A DNA stretch of 64,000 bases from Halomonas alkalicola (GCF_030704205.1 NZ_CP131913.1:868001-932000); one strand, 5' to 3'; counted from the first letter of the stretch, positions 50,361 through 61,035 are shown. Made by a program: numbers and translations. The notes: a model not told the origin generated them from the letters alone.

Positions 50361-52092
50361 ATGCGGATACCCACTCGCGGCCTGCTGGCCACCGCGCTCC
50401 TTGCGCTGCTGCTGGCGGGCTGTGCCACGGCACCGGGCATCGTCGATCGCGTGACGGAAGATGACCCCGCACGCCTGCTCGAACAGGCCGGCCAGCAGGA
50501 ACCGGCCCAGGCGGCCAGGAGCCGGCTCGAGGCGGCCGACATCCTAGCACGCCAGGGGGAACGCACCCAGGCGCTTCGGGTCGCCTCCGACATCGACGAC
50601 AGCCTGCTCGAGGGTCCGCAGCGCGCCCGCTGGGCCCTGCTGCTGGCCGACCTCGGCGAGGCGCTGGGCGAGCCGCAGGCGGTGATCCAAGCCACCCGCG
50701 ACCTGGATGAGCTCGCCCTGGAGCCCGCCCAGTCCAGGGCCCTGCGCGAGCGGATGGGCCTGGCGCTGCTGGCCGAGGACGAGCCGGCCGGCGCCGCCCG
50801 GGCGCTGCTGCGCGTCCAGGCCGAGACCGATGACGTGGCGCTCAACGACCCGATCTGGGAGGCCCTCATCCGCATGGACCACCAGGCCATCAGCGTCCTG
50901 GCCCGGGACGAGGACGCCCTGACCCGGGGCTGGCTCGAACTCACCGAGCTATACCGCGCAAGCGGGGGCGATATCGAGCGCTTCCTTGGGCGCCTGGAGG
51001 AGTGGCGCAGCCGCAACGGCCGCCATCCGGCGGCCCGCCAGCTGCCCGCCGACCTTGCCGCCCTGGGCGAACTGCGCGGCCTTGAGGTGCGCCATATCGC
51101 CGTGCTGCTGCCGGAGTCCGGCCCTCTGGCGCGCCCCGCCGCGGCCATCGCCGAAGGCATGCGTACCCAGCATCGCAATAGCGGCGGCGACGTCCGTCTG
51201 AGCTTCATCGACGCCGCCAGCGGCGACCTCGAATCGCTCTATCGCGAGGCCGAGAGCCGCGGCGCCCAGGTGGTGATCGGCCCCCTGGACAAGGACCAGG
51301 TGAGCCAGCTCGAGGCGCGCGACCGGGTGCCGCTGCTCACCCTGGCGCTCAACTACGGCCACGCCGAGCGCAACCGCGCCGACGGGCTCTTCCAGTACGG
51401 CCTCTCCGCCGAGGACGAGGCCCGCCAGGCCGCCCTCCGCACCTGGCGGGACGGCCATCGCCGCGCCGCCCTGCTGGTGCCCGACAACGACTGGGGGCGC
51501 CGCGTCGGCGAGGCGTTCTGGAACGAGTGGCAGGCCCTGGGCGGTGAGGTGACCAATGCCGTGCGCTACAACCCCGGCGCCCCGGCCACCGAGAGCACCC
51601 GCCGCGCCATCAGCAACCCGCGCCCGGACGCATTGTTCCTGCTGGGCCTGCCGGACTACGCCCGCCAGGTGCCGCCCACCCTGGACTACTTCAACGCCAG
51701 CCAGCTGCCGGTCTACGCCACTTCACACCTCTTCGAGGGGCGCATCAACCCGCGCCTGGACAACGACCTGAACGACGTCCAGTTCCTCGACATCCCCTGG
51801 CAGATCCCCGAGGCCGCCGTGGGCGGCGTCGAGGTGCTGCCCTTCCTCGACAGCTACCGTTCGCTGCGCGAGGAGTCGGACCCCACGGTGTTCCGCCTGC
51901 AGGCCATGGGCGTGGACGCCTTCGAACTGGCCCGCCGCCTGCCCCAGCTGCAGGCCATCCCCGGGAGCGAAGTGCAGGGCGCCACCGGCACCCTGCGCCC
52001 GGGCAGCGATGGGCGCATCGAGCGCCAGCTGCCCTGGGCTCGCTTCGTCAACGGCGTCCCCCAGCCGATCCTGATCCCCGGGATCTTCGGCG

Positions 52093-52109
<17 letters not shown>
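50361..52109 (+). CDS. lpoA: Outer-membrane lipoprotein activator of PBP1A, LpoA
   Basis: Lipoprotein of 582 residues that reaches from the outer membrane to activate penicillin-binding protein 1A. The lipobox LLAGC puts the acylated Cys at 21. An N-terminal helical TPR-like part (~25-235) is followed by a periplasmic-binding-protein fold (HIAVLLPESGPLARPAAAIAEG from ~245, in part). First gene of lpoA-yraN-diaA-dolP; it overlaps yraN by 17 bases. Confidence 0.93.
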
Positions 52110-53092
<983 letters not shown>

Positions 53093-53097
53093 AGCCC

Positions 53098-53676
53098 ATG
53101 ACCCGCAAGCCCCTGCTCACCTCCCTGCTGCTGGCCACCGCCCTGGGCGTCGCCGGCTGCACCACCGTCACCGGCGTCACCCACCAGGGCACCATCGACG
53201 AGAACTACGGCAAGCGCACCGTCGGCACCCAGGTCGAAGATCAGAACATCGAGACCAAGATCAGCCACAACCTGCGCCGCACCGACGCCCGCCTGGGCGA
53301 CGCCCGCATCAACGTCGACACCTACAACGGCGTGGTCCTGCTCACCGGCCAGGTGCCGAGCCAGGAGCTCAAGGAGAAGGCCAGCGAGGTCGCCCGCGAG
53401 GTGCGCAATGTGCGCGAGGTCCACAACGAGCTCTCCGTGGCCGCCAACCTCCCGGCCAGCCAGCGCCTCTCCGACTCCTGGCTCAACACCCGCATCCGCA
53501 CCAGTCTGGCCGCCAACGAGCGCATCGACTCGGGCCGCATCCGCGTGGTCACCGAGAATGCCAGCGTCTACCTGATGGGCATCGTCAGCCGTGCCGAAGG
53601 CGACCGCATCGTCGACGCCGTCTCCAACGTCGGCGGCATGCAGCGCATCGTCAAGGTGTTCGACTACACCGACTGA
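53098..53676 (+). CDS. dolP: Outer-membrane lipoprotein DolP (BON domains)
   Basis: Lipoprotein of 192 residues; lipobox VAGC gives Cys21. Two BON domains (~45-115 and ~122-192) bind anionic phospholipid; in E. coli the protein sits at the septum and supports outer-membrane integrity and BAM function. NGVVLLTGQVPSQELKEKA and ASVYLMGIVSRAEGDRIVD are the BON cores. It starts five bases after diaA and ends the operon before a strong terminator. Confidence 0.93.
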   Translation: MTRKPLLTSLLLATALGVAGCTTVTGVTHQGTIDENYGKRTVGTQVEDQNIETKISHNLRRTDARLGDARINVDTYNGVVLLTGQVPSQELKEKASEVAREVRNVREVHNELSVAANLPASQRLSDSWLNTRIRTSLAANERIDSGRIRVVTENASVYLMGIVSRAEGDRIVDAVSNVGGMQRIVKVFDYTD

Positions 53677-53709
53677 GGGCGGCCTCCCCGCCAGGCGCGG
53701 GGACCGGAA

Positions 53710-53748
53710 AACGCGAAACGGCAGGCCAGCGGCCTGCCGTTTCGCGTT
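53710..53748. terminator. Bidirectional terminator between dolP and sspB
   Basis: An 18-bp perfect stem (53710-53727 with 53731-53748, loop AGC) lies between the convergent dolP and sspB genes. The arms begin AACGCGAAACGG, so modest T content follows on both strands. Confidence 0.85.
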
Positions 53749-53779
53749 GATGGCGCCGTGCCGACACGTCGGCGAGGCG

Positions 53780-54274
53780 CTACTTGATCACCCGCAGCGA
53801 GGGCTTGCGCTTGCGTGGCGTCCCGTCGGCCTTCTCGCCACCGCCCTGCTCGCCCCCCTCGCTCCGGGGCGCGCCGGGCGCTTCGCCGTCGCCCTCCACG
53901 CTGGTCAGGCTCGGCCCCTCCTCGCTGGGCGCCTCGGCGCTGGCCAGCACCGGCTCATGGCCGAATACCATGCCCACGCCGTTCTCGCGGGCGTAGATGG
54001 CCACCAGAGCCGAGGTGGGCACCATCAGCCGCATCGGCTGGCCGCCGAAACGGGCGGAGAAACCCAGCGCCTCGTTCTCCATGAAGAGGTCCCGCACCGC
54101 GCCGGGCGAGAGGTTGAGCACGATCTGCCCGTTCTGGACGAACTGCCGCGGCACTTCCACGCCGGGCTGCTCCGCATCGACCACGATATAGGGGGTCAGG
54201 TCGTTGTCCAGCAGCCACTGATACAGGGCTCTGGCCAGATAGGGGCGACTCGACTCGGGGCGACTGGATGACAT
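53780..54274 (-). CDS. sspB: ClpXP adaptor SspB
   Basis: Stringent starvation protein B, 164 residues, which hands ssrA-tagged proteins to ClpXP. The folded part (~1-110, PYIVVDAEQPGVEVP and ARFGG) is followed by a long Glu/Gly/Pro-rich linker and the ClpX-binding tail ending PSLRVIK. It follows sspA by 49 bases that contain a GC hairpin (54296-54316). Confidence 0.95.
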   Translation of the reverse strand: MSSSRPESSRPYLARALYQWLLDNDLTPYIVVDAEQPGVEVPRQFVQNGQIVLNLSPGAVRDLFMENEALGFSARFGGQPMRLMVPTSALVAIYARENGVGMVFGHEPVLASAEAPSEEGPSLTSVEGDGEAPGAPRSEGGEQGGGEKADGTPRKRKPSLRVIK

Positions 54275-54323
54275 CGTCAGGCCCTCCGGATTGCGGCCCC
54301 CGGCCGGGCCGGGGGCGGTGTAT

Positions 54324-54950
54324 TCAGCTGCGCATCTCGCGCTCGATTTCGCTCAGCGAGGCCTTGAAGCCCTCACGCTCGAAGACCCGCTCCATGTAGC
54401 CGAGCAGCGGCTTGACCTGCTTCTCGGGCAGCTCGATGCCGAGTGCCGGGAGACGCCAGAGCAGCGGCGCCAGGCAGCAGTCCACCAGGGTGAACTCCTC
54501 GCTCATGAAGTAGGGCATGTCCTCGAAGATCGGCGAGATGCCGATCAGGCTCTCGCGCAGCTCCTTGCGCGCCTTGTCCGCCTCCTTCTTGGGCCCCTTC
54601 TCGATCTGCTCGACCAGCGGACACCATTCGCGTTCGACGCGATGCATCCACAGCCGGCTCTGGGCACGCGCCACCGGGTAGACCGGCAGCAGCGGCGGAT
54701 GGGGGAAGCGCTCGTCCAGGTACTCCATCATCACCTTGGACTCGTAGAGCACCAGCTCGCGATCCAGCAGGGTGGGCACGCTGTTGTAGGGGTTGAGGTC
54801 GGCGAGCTCCTCGGGGTGCTGCTCGTCGGTGACCTCGACGATGTCCACCGCCACGCCCTTCTCGGCGAGCACGATCCGTACGCGATGGCTGAGGTGATCA
54901 GCACCACCCGAGTAGAAGATCATCGACGACCGCTTGGCCACTACACCCAT
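54324..54950 (-). CDS. sspA: Stringent starvation protein A (GST-like)
   Basis: Glutathione-S-transferase-fold RNA polymerase-associated protein, 208 residues. [20 protein letters not shown] (7-26) and [19 protein letters not shown] (~53-71) match SspA, with the conserved PHP motif of the surface loop (FPHPPL) present. In E. coli it modulates H-NS levels and stress survival. Downstream of petABC after a terminator. Confidence 0.95.
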   Translation of the reverse strand: MGVVAKRSSMIFYSGGADHLSHRVRIVLAEKGVAVDIVEVTDEQHPEELADLNPYNSVPTLLDRELVLYESKVMMEYLDERFPHPPLLPVYPVARAQSRLWMHRVEREWCPLVEQIEKGPKKEADKARKELRESLIGISPIFEDMPYFMSEEFTLVDCCLAPLLWRLPALGIELPEKQVKPLLGYMERVFEREGFKASLSEIEREMRS

Positions 54951-55040
54951 GAAAGAATCCTCGCATCAGTTCGAACGGCAATGATAACACGACAGCGGGC
55001 AGCGGGAGGCCGTGCTCCCAGGCTGCCAGCAGAAACCACA

Positions 55041-55071
55041 GGGGGCGCATGACCCTCGGCCATGCGCCCCC
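55041..55071 (-). terminator. Terminator after petC
   Basis: Stem GGGGGCGCATG (55041-55051) with CATGCGCCCCC (55061-55071), nine-base loop, 21 bases below the petC stop, followed on the minus strand by TGTGGTTTC. Confidence 0.75.
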
Positions 55072-55092
55072 GAACGTCACCACCGCAGTGGA

Positions 55093-55860
55093 TCAGTGGA
55101 TATCGCGCCAGTACTCACGCTTCAGCAGGTAGGCGATGACACCGAAGATGAAGATGAAGATCAACACCTTGGGCGCCAGGGCCTGGGCCTGGAGCTTGGA
55201 AGGCTCGCCCACGTAGACCAGGAAATTGGTCAGGTCGTACATGGCCTCCTCGAACTCGTCCGGCTCCATGCTGCCCGGGCGAGTGATCTGCAGCACCTCG
55301 CAGGACTGGTACTTGCCGGTCAGCGGGTCCAGCTCGGCGCCCGGCAGCGGCCGGTCGCTCTCGCTGCACACCATCTCCTGCACGCCCTGCAGGGGCTCGA
55401 GCACGTTGGGCATGGCCGACGCCTCGAGCACGGTGTTGTTGACGCCGAGCGGCTGACTCGGGTCACGATAGAACCCCAGCAGATAGGAGTAGATGTAGTC
55501 CGCTCCCCGCAGGCGACTGAACAGCGTCAGATCGGGCGGTGCCACACCGAACCAGTTCTCGGAGTCACCCGACTGCATGGCAACATGCATCTGGTCGTTG
55601 AAGGCCAGCTCGCTGGAGAAGATCAGATTCTCCTCGATCAGGTCCTGGGGAATACCCAGATCGGCAGCGGAGCGGGCGAAACGATGGTGCTCCAGAGAGT
55701 GGCAGCCCATGCAGTAGTTGACGTAGAGCTGCTTGCCACGCTGCAGGGACGCCGTGTCGCTGAGGTCCGGCGACATCGAGTGCGGCATGTCCGGCAGCGG
55801 AGCCGCCATGGCCGCGAACGGCACCAGCGCGAAGAGCAGTGCGAAGAGTTGCTTTTTCAT
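55093..55860 (-). CDS. petC: Ubiquinol-cytochrome c reductase cytochrome c1
   Basis: Haem c subunit of the bc1 complex, 255 residues. Signal peptide 1-19 (AAMA), haem site CMGCH at 50-54, and a C-terminal membrane anchor (~225-243, KVLIFIFIFGVIAYLL). The axial Met is likely in SAMPNVLEP near 160. The ATG overlaps the petB stop (TAATG), so the two are coupled. Confidence 0.96.
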   Translation of the reverse strand: MKKQLFALLFALVPFAAMAAPLPDMPHSMSPDLSDTASLQRGKQLYVNYCMGCHSLEHHRFARSAADLGIPQDLIEENLIFSSELAFNDQMHVAMQSGDSENWFGVAPPDLTLFSRLRGADYIYSYLLGFYRDPSQPLGVNNTVLEASAMPNVLEPLQGVQEMVCSESDRPLPGAELDPLTGKYQSCEVLQITRPGSMEPDEFEEAMYDLTNFLVYVGEPSKLQAQALAPKVLIFIFIFGVIAYLLKREYWRDIH

Positions 55861-57119
55861 TAGCCAGTCACCCTCTCCGGAACGGGTTTGGTCTTCTCCA
55901 GCCTGGTGTAGATCGGCATCAGCAGGAAGAAGGCGAAGTAGATCGCGGTGCACAGCTGCGCCACCGCAGTGCGGAGCCCTGTGGCCGGGATGGCGCCGAG
56001 GACGCCCAGGACCACGAAGCTGATGGCGAACAGGGTCAGCATCACCTTGGACATCCAGCCCTTGTAGCGCATGGAGCGCACCGGGCTGCGATCGAGCCAG
56101 GGCAGCACGAAGAGCACCGCGATGGCACCGCCCATGAAGAGCACGCCGAGGAACTCGGCCTGCAGCGGGCCAATATTGAAGGTGATCGCACGCAGGATCG
56201 CGTAGAAGGGCGTGAAGTACCACACCGGCGCGATATGGTCAGGCGTCACCATCGGGTTGGCGGGCTCGAAGTTCGGACGCTCGAGGAAGTAGCCGCCGCC
56301 CTCGGGGAAGTAGAAGATCACCGCCGCGAAGACGAACAGGAACACGGCCACGCCGACGATGTCCTTCACCGTGTAGTAGGGGTGGAAGGGGATGCCGTCC
56401 AGCGGCTTGCCGGTCTCGTCCTTCTTCTCCTTGATGTCGATGCCGTCCGGGTTGTTGGAACCCACCTCATGCAGGGCGATCAGGTGCAGCACCACCAGCG
56501 CCAGGATCACGATGGGCAGGGCCACCACGTGCAGGGCGAAGAAGCGGTTCAGGGTGATACCGGAGATCAGGAAGTCACCGCGAATCCACTGGGCCAGGTC
56601 GGGACCGATGAACGGGATGGTGGCAAACAGCGAGATGATGACCTGGGCACCCCAGTAGGACATCTGCCCCCAGGGCAGCAGGTAGCCCATGAAGGCCTCG
56701 GCCATGAGCAGCAGGTAGATGGCCATGCCGAAGATCCACACCAGCTCGCGGGGCGCCTTGTAGGAGCCGTAAAGCAGGCCGCGGAACATGTGCAGGTAGA
56801 TCACCACGAAGAAGGCCGACGCACCGGTGGAGTGCATGTAGCGAATCAGCCAGCCGTACTCCACGTCGCGCATGATGTACTCGACGGAAGCGAAGGCACC
56901 CTCTCCCGAGGGGTTGTAGCTCATGGTCAGCCAGACGCCGGTGAGGATCTGGTTGACCAGCACCAGCAGGGCCAGCGAGCCGAAGAAGTACCAGAAGTTG
57001 AAGTTCCTGGGCGCGTAATACTTGGTCAGGTGGTCCTGAACCATCTGGGTGGCGGGGAAGCGATCATCGACCCAGCGCATCAGGCCCTTTTCTGCCTTCG
57101 CCTTGTTCGGGTTACCCAT
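55860..57119 (-). CDS. petB: Ubiquinol-cytochrome c reductase cytochrome b
   Basis: Membrane core of the bc1 complex, 419 residues with eight to nine helices and two b haems. RYMHSTGASAFFVVIYLHMFRG (in part, ~93-114) and the later HVVALPIVILALVVLHL carry the haem histidines; the Qo site has the family PEWY-equivalent region (APVWYFTPFYAILRA). Overlaps petA by one base (TGATG) and petC. Confidence 0.96.
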   Translation of the reverse strand: MGNPNKAKAEKGLMRWVDDRFPATQMVQDHLTKYYAPRNFNFWYFFGSLALLVLVNQILTGVWLTMSYNPSGEGAFASVEYIMRDVEYGWLIRYMHSTGASAFFVVIYLHMFRGLLYGSYKAPRELVWIFGMAIYLLLMAEAFMGYLLPWGQMSYWGAQVIISLFATIPFIGPDLAQWIRGDFLISGITLNRFFALHVVALPIVILALVVLHLIALHEVGSNNPDGIDIKEKKDETGKPLDGIPFHPYYTVKDIVGVAVFLFVFAAVIFYFPEGGGYFLERPNFEPANPMVTPDHIAPVWYFTPFYAILRAITFNIGPLQAEFLGVLFMGGAIAVLFVLPWLDRSPVRSMRYKGWMSKVMLTLFAISFVVLGVLGAIPATGLRTAVAQLCTAIYFAFFLLMPIYTRLEKTKPVPERVTG

Positions 57120-57712
57120 CAGGCAGTCTCCTCGTCTTCACCGACAATGATGATGTCGTCGGTCTCGAAGCGATACGGCGGCACCTCCAGGTTGCTGGGC
57201 GCCGGCACGTTGCGGAATACGCGACCCGCCAGGTCGAAGTAGGAGCCGTGGCAGGGGCAGAAGAAACCGCCCGGCCAGCCACTCATGTCGACCGCATCGG
57301 GCTCGGGACGGAAGAGCGGCGAGCAGCCCAGGTGGGTACAGATGCCGATCAGCACGCCGATCTCGGGGCGGATGGAGCGCAGCGGGCCACTGATGTAGGC
57401 GGGCTGCTGCTGCACCTGCGAATCGGGATCGGACAGGCGAGAGCCGTCGAAGCTCTCGGTGCGCTCGATCATCTCCGGCGTGCGGTTGATGATCCATACC
57501 GGCCGACCGCGCCACTCGACGGTCATGCGCTGCCCCGGCTCAAGCTTGGAGATATCCGCCTGAACCGGCGCACCCGCCGCTCTCGCCCTGGCACTGGGCT
57601 GCCAGGAAGCCACAAAGGGGACCGCTACCCCGACGGCACCCACCGCACCCACGACGGTGGTGGCACCTACGAGGAAACGGCGCCGACCCTTGTTTACGCC
57701 GTTATCTGCCAT
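57119..57712 (-). CDS. petA: Rieske iron-sulfur subunit of the bc1 complex
   Basis: Rieske protein of 197 residues. A twin-arginine signal-anchor (KGRRRFLVGA at 8-17) precedes the membrane helix; the [2Fe-2S] ligands are C125 and H127 in CTHLGC and C152 and H155 in CPCH, with C130 and C154 forming the disulfide. First gene of petABC. A TATAGT -10-like element (minus, 57798-57793) lies about 80 bases upstream without a good -35. Confidence 0.96.
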   Translation of the reverse strand: MADNGVNKGRRRFLVGATTVVGAVGAVGVAVPFVASWQPSARARAAGAPVQADISKLEPGQRMTVEWRGRPVWIINRTPEMIERTESFDGSRLSDPDSQVQQQPAYISGPLRSIRPEIGVLIGICTHLGCSPLFRPEPDAVDMSGWPGGFFCPCHGSYFDLAGRVFRNVPAPSNLEVPPYRFETDDIIIVGEDEETA

Positions 57713-57872
57713 TTCAAGGTTTCTCCCATCAGCTTACCCGTTGATCCATCACGGGCGGAAAAGCATCCCGCGACCACGGATACCAAATGCGCACTATAGT
57801 AAGAAAATGCGGCTCACCATACAAGGACAACGACCCTTGACGAAGGTGTAACACGCCCGTCAAATCATTGAT

Positions 57873-57909
57873 CCTAAAACAAAAACGCCCGAGTCGTAGA
57901 CTCGGGCGT
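57873..57909 (-). terminator. Rho-independent terminator of rplM-rpsI
   Basis: Stem ACGCCCGAGTC/GACTCGGGCGT (57909-57899 with 57895-57885), three-base loop, followed on the minus strand by TTTTGTTTTAGG. It lies 27 bases below rpsI. Confidence 0.93.
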
Positions 57910-57936
57910 GAGCGTCTCTGGCGCGATAATCGGCGC

Positions 57937-58326
57937 TTAACGCTTGGAGAACTGCGGGCGACGACGCGCCTTGCGCAGACCCACTTTCTTGCGCTCGACC
58001 TGACGGGCGTCGCGGGTCACGTAGCCGGCCTCACGCAGCTGGCTGCGGAACTCCTCGTTGTACTCCATCAGGGCACGGGTAATGCCGTGACGGATGGCGC
58101 CGGCCTGGGAGGAGCCGCCACCGCCCTTGACGGTCACGAAGACGTCGAACTGGTTCAGGGTATCGGTCAGCTCGAGCGGCTGGCGGACCACCATGCGGCC
58201 GGTAACGCGGCCGAAGTACTGGTCCAGCTCAAGGCTGTTGACGGTGATCTTGCCGGTGCCCGGCTTCATGAAGACACGGGCGGTAGAGGTCTTGCGGCGC
58301 CCGGTACCGTAATACTGCTGTGTCAT
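57937..58326 (-). CDS. rpsI: 30S ribosomal protein S9
   Basis: S9, 129 residues. [16 protein letters not shown] at the N-terminus, [21 protein letters not shown] in the middle (quoted in part) and the basic tail ending [17 protein letters not shown] are invariant features; the C-terminal Lys/Arg reach the P-site tRNA. Co-transcribed with rplM, 13 bases apart. Confidence 0.98.
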   Translation of the reverse strand: MTQQYYGTGRRKTSTARVFMKPGTGKITVNSLELDQYFGRVTGRMVVRQPLELTDTLNQFDVFVTVKGGGGSSQAGAIRHGITRALMEYNEEFRSQLREAGYVTRDARQVERKKVGLRKARRRPQFSKR

Positions 58327-58339
58327 GGCGAAGACTCCC

Positions 58340-58768
58340 TCAGATGTTCAGTTCTTGCGGCTGCTGGGCGGCGTGCGGATGCTCGGCACCGGCATAGACC
58401 TTGAGCTTGGAATACATGGCGCGGCCCAGCGGACCCTTGGGCAGCATGCCCTTGACGGCGCCTTCGATGATGCGCTCGGGCGCATGGTCGAGCAGCTTGT
58501 CGAAGGTCATGGAGCGCAGGCCACCGGGGTAGCCAGTATGACGGTAGTAGGTCTTGGCCTTGGCCTTGTTGCCGGTGACCTTCACCTTCTCGGCGTTGAC
58601 GACGACGATGTAATCGCCGGTGTCGACGTGCGGGGTGAATTCCGGCTTGTGCTTGCCACGCAGGCGACGAGCGATTTCGGTGGCCAGGCGGCCGAGCGTC
58701 TTGTCCGTGGCGTCGACGACATACCAGTCGCGCTGGACGGTCTGCGGCTTAGCAGTGAACGTCTTCAT
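58340..58768 (-). CDS. rplM: 50S ribosomal protein L13
   Basis: L13, 142 residues, an early assembly protein. [21 protein letters not shown] (in part) at the N-terminus, [33 protein letters not shown] region and [20 protein letters not shown] match the family. First gene of rplM-rpsI with a leader of about 130 bases. Confidence 0.98.
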   Translation of the reverse strand: MKTFTAKPQTVQRDWYVVDATDKTLGRLATEIARRLRGKHKPEFTPHVDTGDYIVVVNAEKVKVTGNKAKAKTYYRHTGYPGGLRSMTFDKLLDHAPERIIEGAVKGMLPKGPLGRAMYSKLKVYAGAEHPHAAQQPQELNI

Positions 58769-58905
58769 GGAGCTATCACCAGTTCAAGTGTATTGGGTTC
58801 TCAGCCGGCTCTCCGGCATGGAACCATCCCTATTCTTCTTGGTTGCCACCCGCCGGGGCTCGCCGCGCGGCGGACAGAGACGGGGACAACGAGTAGAGCG
58901 CGCGA

Positions 58906-58935
58906 ATTCTACACGAGATCACGCCAGGGACGCAA
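58906..58935 (-). promoter_or_regulatory. Promoter of rplM-rpsI
   Basis: On the minus strand TTGCGT (58935-58930) and TAGAAT (58911-58906) are 18 bases apart. The transcript would have a GC-rich leader of about 130 bases up to rplM, with a GCCGG/CCGGC hairpin near 58810-58825, the place where L13 autoregulation acts in other bacteria; no specific match was made. Confidence 0.6.
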
Positions 58936-58941
58936 TGCTGA

Positions 58942-60129
58942 TCACGGCTTGTGGGGCAGCGCCAGGTACTCGTGGGACTGCATCTCCTGCAGACGCGACA
59001 GCGTGCGCTGGAATTCGAACTCGAGGCGGCCATCGGCGTAGAGCCGCTCGGCGGGCACCTCGGCGGACATCAGCAGCTTGACGCCGCGGTCGTAGAACTC
59101 GTCGACCATGTTGATGAAGCGTCTCGCCTGGTCATCCGTCGCCCCGCTCATGCGGGTGACGTTGGCGACCAGCACGGTGTGAAACTCGCGAGCCAGCTCG
59201 ATGTAGTCGTTCTGGCTGCGCGGACCATCGCACAGCTCCCGAAACTCGAACCACACCACGTCGTCGTGGAGACGCCGCGCCCGCAGCACGCGATGGTTGA
59301 TCTCGATGGGGGCATCCGCCTCGCCCTCATGGCCGGCGATCTCCCGGAAGCTGCGTGCAAGCTCGCTCTCCGCGGCGGCATCCAGCGGCGCATGGAAGAT
59401 CTCGGCGCGCTCCAGGGCGCGCAGCCGGTAGTCGATGCCCGAGTCGACGTTGACCACCTCGCAGTGACGCTTGAGCAGCTCGATGGCCGGCAGGAAACGC
59501 GCTCGCTGCAGGCCGTCCTTGTAGAGGTCGTCGGGCACGATATTGGAGGTCGCCACCAGCACCACGCCATGCTCGAAGAGCGCCTCGAGCAGGTTGGCCA
59601 GGATCATCGCGTCGGTGATGTCCTTGACGAAGAACTCGTCGAAGCAGATCACCCGCGCTTCGCTGGCGAACTTGGCGGCGATCAGCTTCAGGGGGTTCTT
59701 CTCGCCCTTGTAGTGGGTCAGCTCGTTGTGGACCCGCTGCATGAAGCGGTGGAAGTGGGTGCGCATCTTCTCCGGGAAGGGCAGCGACTCGTAGAATGCG
59801 TCCACCAGATAGGTCTTGCCGCGCCCCACCCCGCCCCAGAAATAAAGGCCCGTGACCTCGGGCAGCACCGACTCGGGCGCCGACGCCTGACGGCTGCGCT
59901 TGCCGAACAGGCCGGCCATGCGCGAGGCGATCTTCCCCTGGGGAGGCACGGCCCGTGGCCGGCGCCGCGGAGCGGCCATCAGGTCGTCATGCAGACGCTG
60001 CAGGTGGGTGACCGCCTGCTCCTGGGCGGGGTCGTACTGGAAGTCGTCCCGCTTCAGGTCGGCGCGATAGCGCTCGGTGGGCGACAGGCGAGCGTCTCGG
60101 GACTCGGGCGGGGTCGGCGTGGCACTCAT
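58942..60129 (-). CDS. zapE: Cell division protein ZapE (AFG1-like ATPase)
   Basis: P-loop ATPase of 395 residues that binds FtsZ and affects ring stability. Walker A is YFWGGVGRGKTYLVD (97-111, core GGVGRGKT), Walker B VICFDEFFV near 155, and ATSNIVPDDLYKDGLQR near 195 is the family sensor region. Residues 55-90 form a basic insert. ATG 60129 starts MSATPTPPES; the open frame extends upstream but without family similarity. TATAAT on the minus strand at 60172-60167 is the likely -10. Confidence 0.94.
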   Translation of the reverse strand: MSATPTPPESRDARLSPTERYRADLKRDDFQYDPAQEQAVTHLQRLHDDLMAAPRRRPRAVPPQGKIASRMAGLFGKRSRQASAPESVLPEVTGLYFWGGVGRGKTYLVDAFYESLPFPEKMRTHFHRFMQRVHNELTHYKGEKNPLKLIAAKFASEARVICFDEFFVKDITDAMILANLLEALFEHGVVLVATSNIVPDDLYKDGLQRARFLPAIELLKRHCEVVNVDSGIDYRLRALERAEIFHAPLDAAAESELARSFREIAGHEGEADAPIEINHRVLRARRLHDDVVWFEFRELCDGPRSQNDYIELAREFHTVLVANVTRMSGATDDQARRFINMVDEFYDRGVKLLMSAEVPAERLYADGRLEFEFQRTLSRLQEMQSHEYLALPHKP

Positions 60130-60221
60130 GCGGGGTTCGGACCATCTCGGCTGTAGGTGGTTGCGCATTATACGCATAGAGGCCGAGGCACGCACCGCCA
60201 TGACCCCGCCAGAGGGGCGCG

Positions 60222-60252
60222 TTGACCCGCCGCCGCGGCTCGGCCCTATAAT
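60222..60252 (+). promoter_or_regulatory. Promoter of zapG
   Basis: TTGACC (60222-60227) and a perfect TATAAT (60247-60252), 19 bases apart, 71 bases before the zapG ATG. The zapE -10 on the other strand lies about 80 bp away, so the region drives both genes. Confidence 0.6.
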
Positions 60253-60323
60253 GGGCGCCCGGGGCCTCGCCCCAGACGGGCCCGCACCGAGGCGGGCCAA
60301 TCCACCGCCGCAGGGAGACAGAC

Positions 60324-60773
60324 GTGGACGCAAGCAAGATCAACTGGATTCTGGCCATCGCCTGCCTGCTCGCCGGCATCGGGCTGGGCGCACTGGGCTA
60401 CCACCTGCTCAACTCCAGCGCCGCCAGCCTGCAGAAGCTGCGCCAGCCCCTGGCCGAGCGCGACCGTGAACTGGCGGCCCTGCGCGATGGCGTGGACGAT
60501 CACCTGGGGGAGATCTCCCGCCTGGTGAGCGCCCTGCAGCGCGACGGCGAGGCGCTGGCCAGCCGCCTGGCCCAGGACGCCAGCCGCCTGGGCGGCAAGG
60601 GCGCCCCGCGCGCCGGCCTGGAGGCCACCCCCGCCAGCGCCCCCGCGGCCGAGGGCAGCGAGGAACCGGCCACTCCCCGGGACTATGCCGATGGCACCGG
60701 CGGCACCCTGTCGGAGGATTTCGGCCTCAAGGACGACGAGGACGCCAAGGCGCCTCAGCCGCCCCGCTACTGA
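60324..60773 (+). CDS. zapG: ZapG/YhcB-family membrane protein (DUF1043)
   Basis: Bitopic inner-membrane protein of 149 residues: membrane helix at ~7-27 (WILAIACLLAGIGLGALGYH), then a coiled coil (~32-85) and a disordered Ala/Pro/Glu-rich tail. In E. coli this family links envelope synthesis and division. The last 17 codons (ending GLKDDEDAKAPQPPRY) and the 3' flank are repeated twice more in tandem downstream. Confidence 0.88.
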   Translation: MDASKINWILAIACLLAGIGLGALGYHLLNSSAASLQKLRQPLAERDRELAALRDGVDDHLGEISRLVSALQRDGEALASRLAQDASRLGGKGAPRAGLEATPASAPAAEGSEEPATPRDYADGTGGTLSEDFGLKDDEDAKAPQPPRY

Positions 60774-60969
60774 GGCCGCCGCGGCACCCTCTCAGAGCTC
60801 TCGACAAGGTCTCGGCCTCAAGGACGACGAGGACGCCAAGGCGCCTCAGCCGCCCCGCTACTGAGGCCGCCGCGGCACCCTCTCAGAGCTCTCGACAAGG
60901 TCTCGGCCTCAAAGACGATGAGGACGCCAAGGCGCCCCAACCGCCGCCGTACTGAGGCCGCCGCGGCAC
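60721..60969 (+). repeat. Tandem 91-bp repeat of the zapG 3' end
   Basis: Units are 60721-60811, 60812-60902 and a 67-base partial unit 60903-60969. The first two are identical over all 91 bases; the third differs at seven positions. Each unit contains the last codons of zapG, its TGA and the start of the 3' flank, so only the first is translated with zapG. The period is not a multiple of three. Confidence 0.95.
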
Positions 60970-60992
60970 TGAGGCTGCCGCAGGCTGATGCT

Positions 60993-61021
60993 ACCGCGCC
61001 CCGACCCCGTCGGGGCGCGGT
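60993..61021. terminator. Bidirectional terminator between zapG and the Nif3-family gene
   Basis: A perfect 13-bp stem (60993-61005 with 61009-61021, loop CCC) lies 15 bases from the end of the minus-strand gene and after the zapG repeat array. Confidence 0.75.
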
Positions 61022-61035
61022 CGTTGGGCAGTGCC

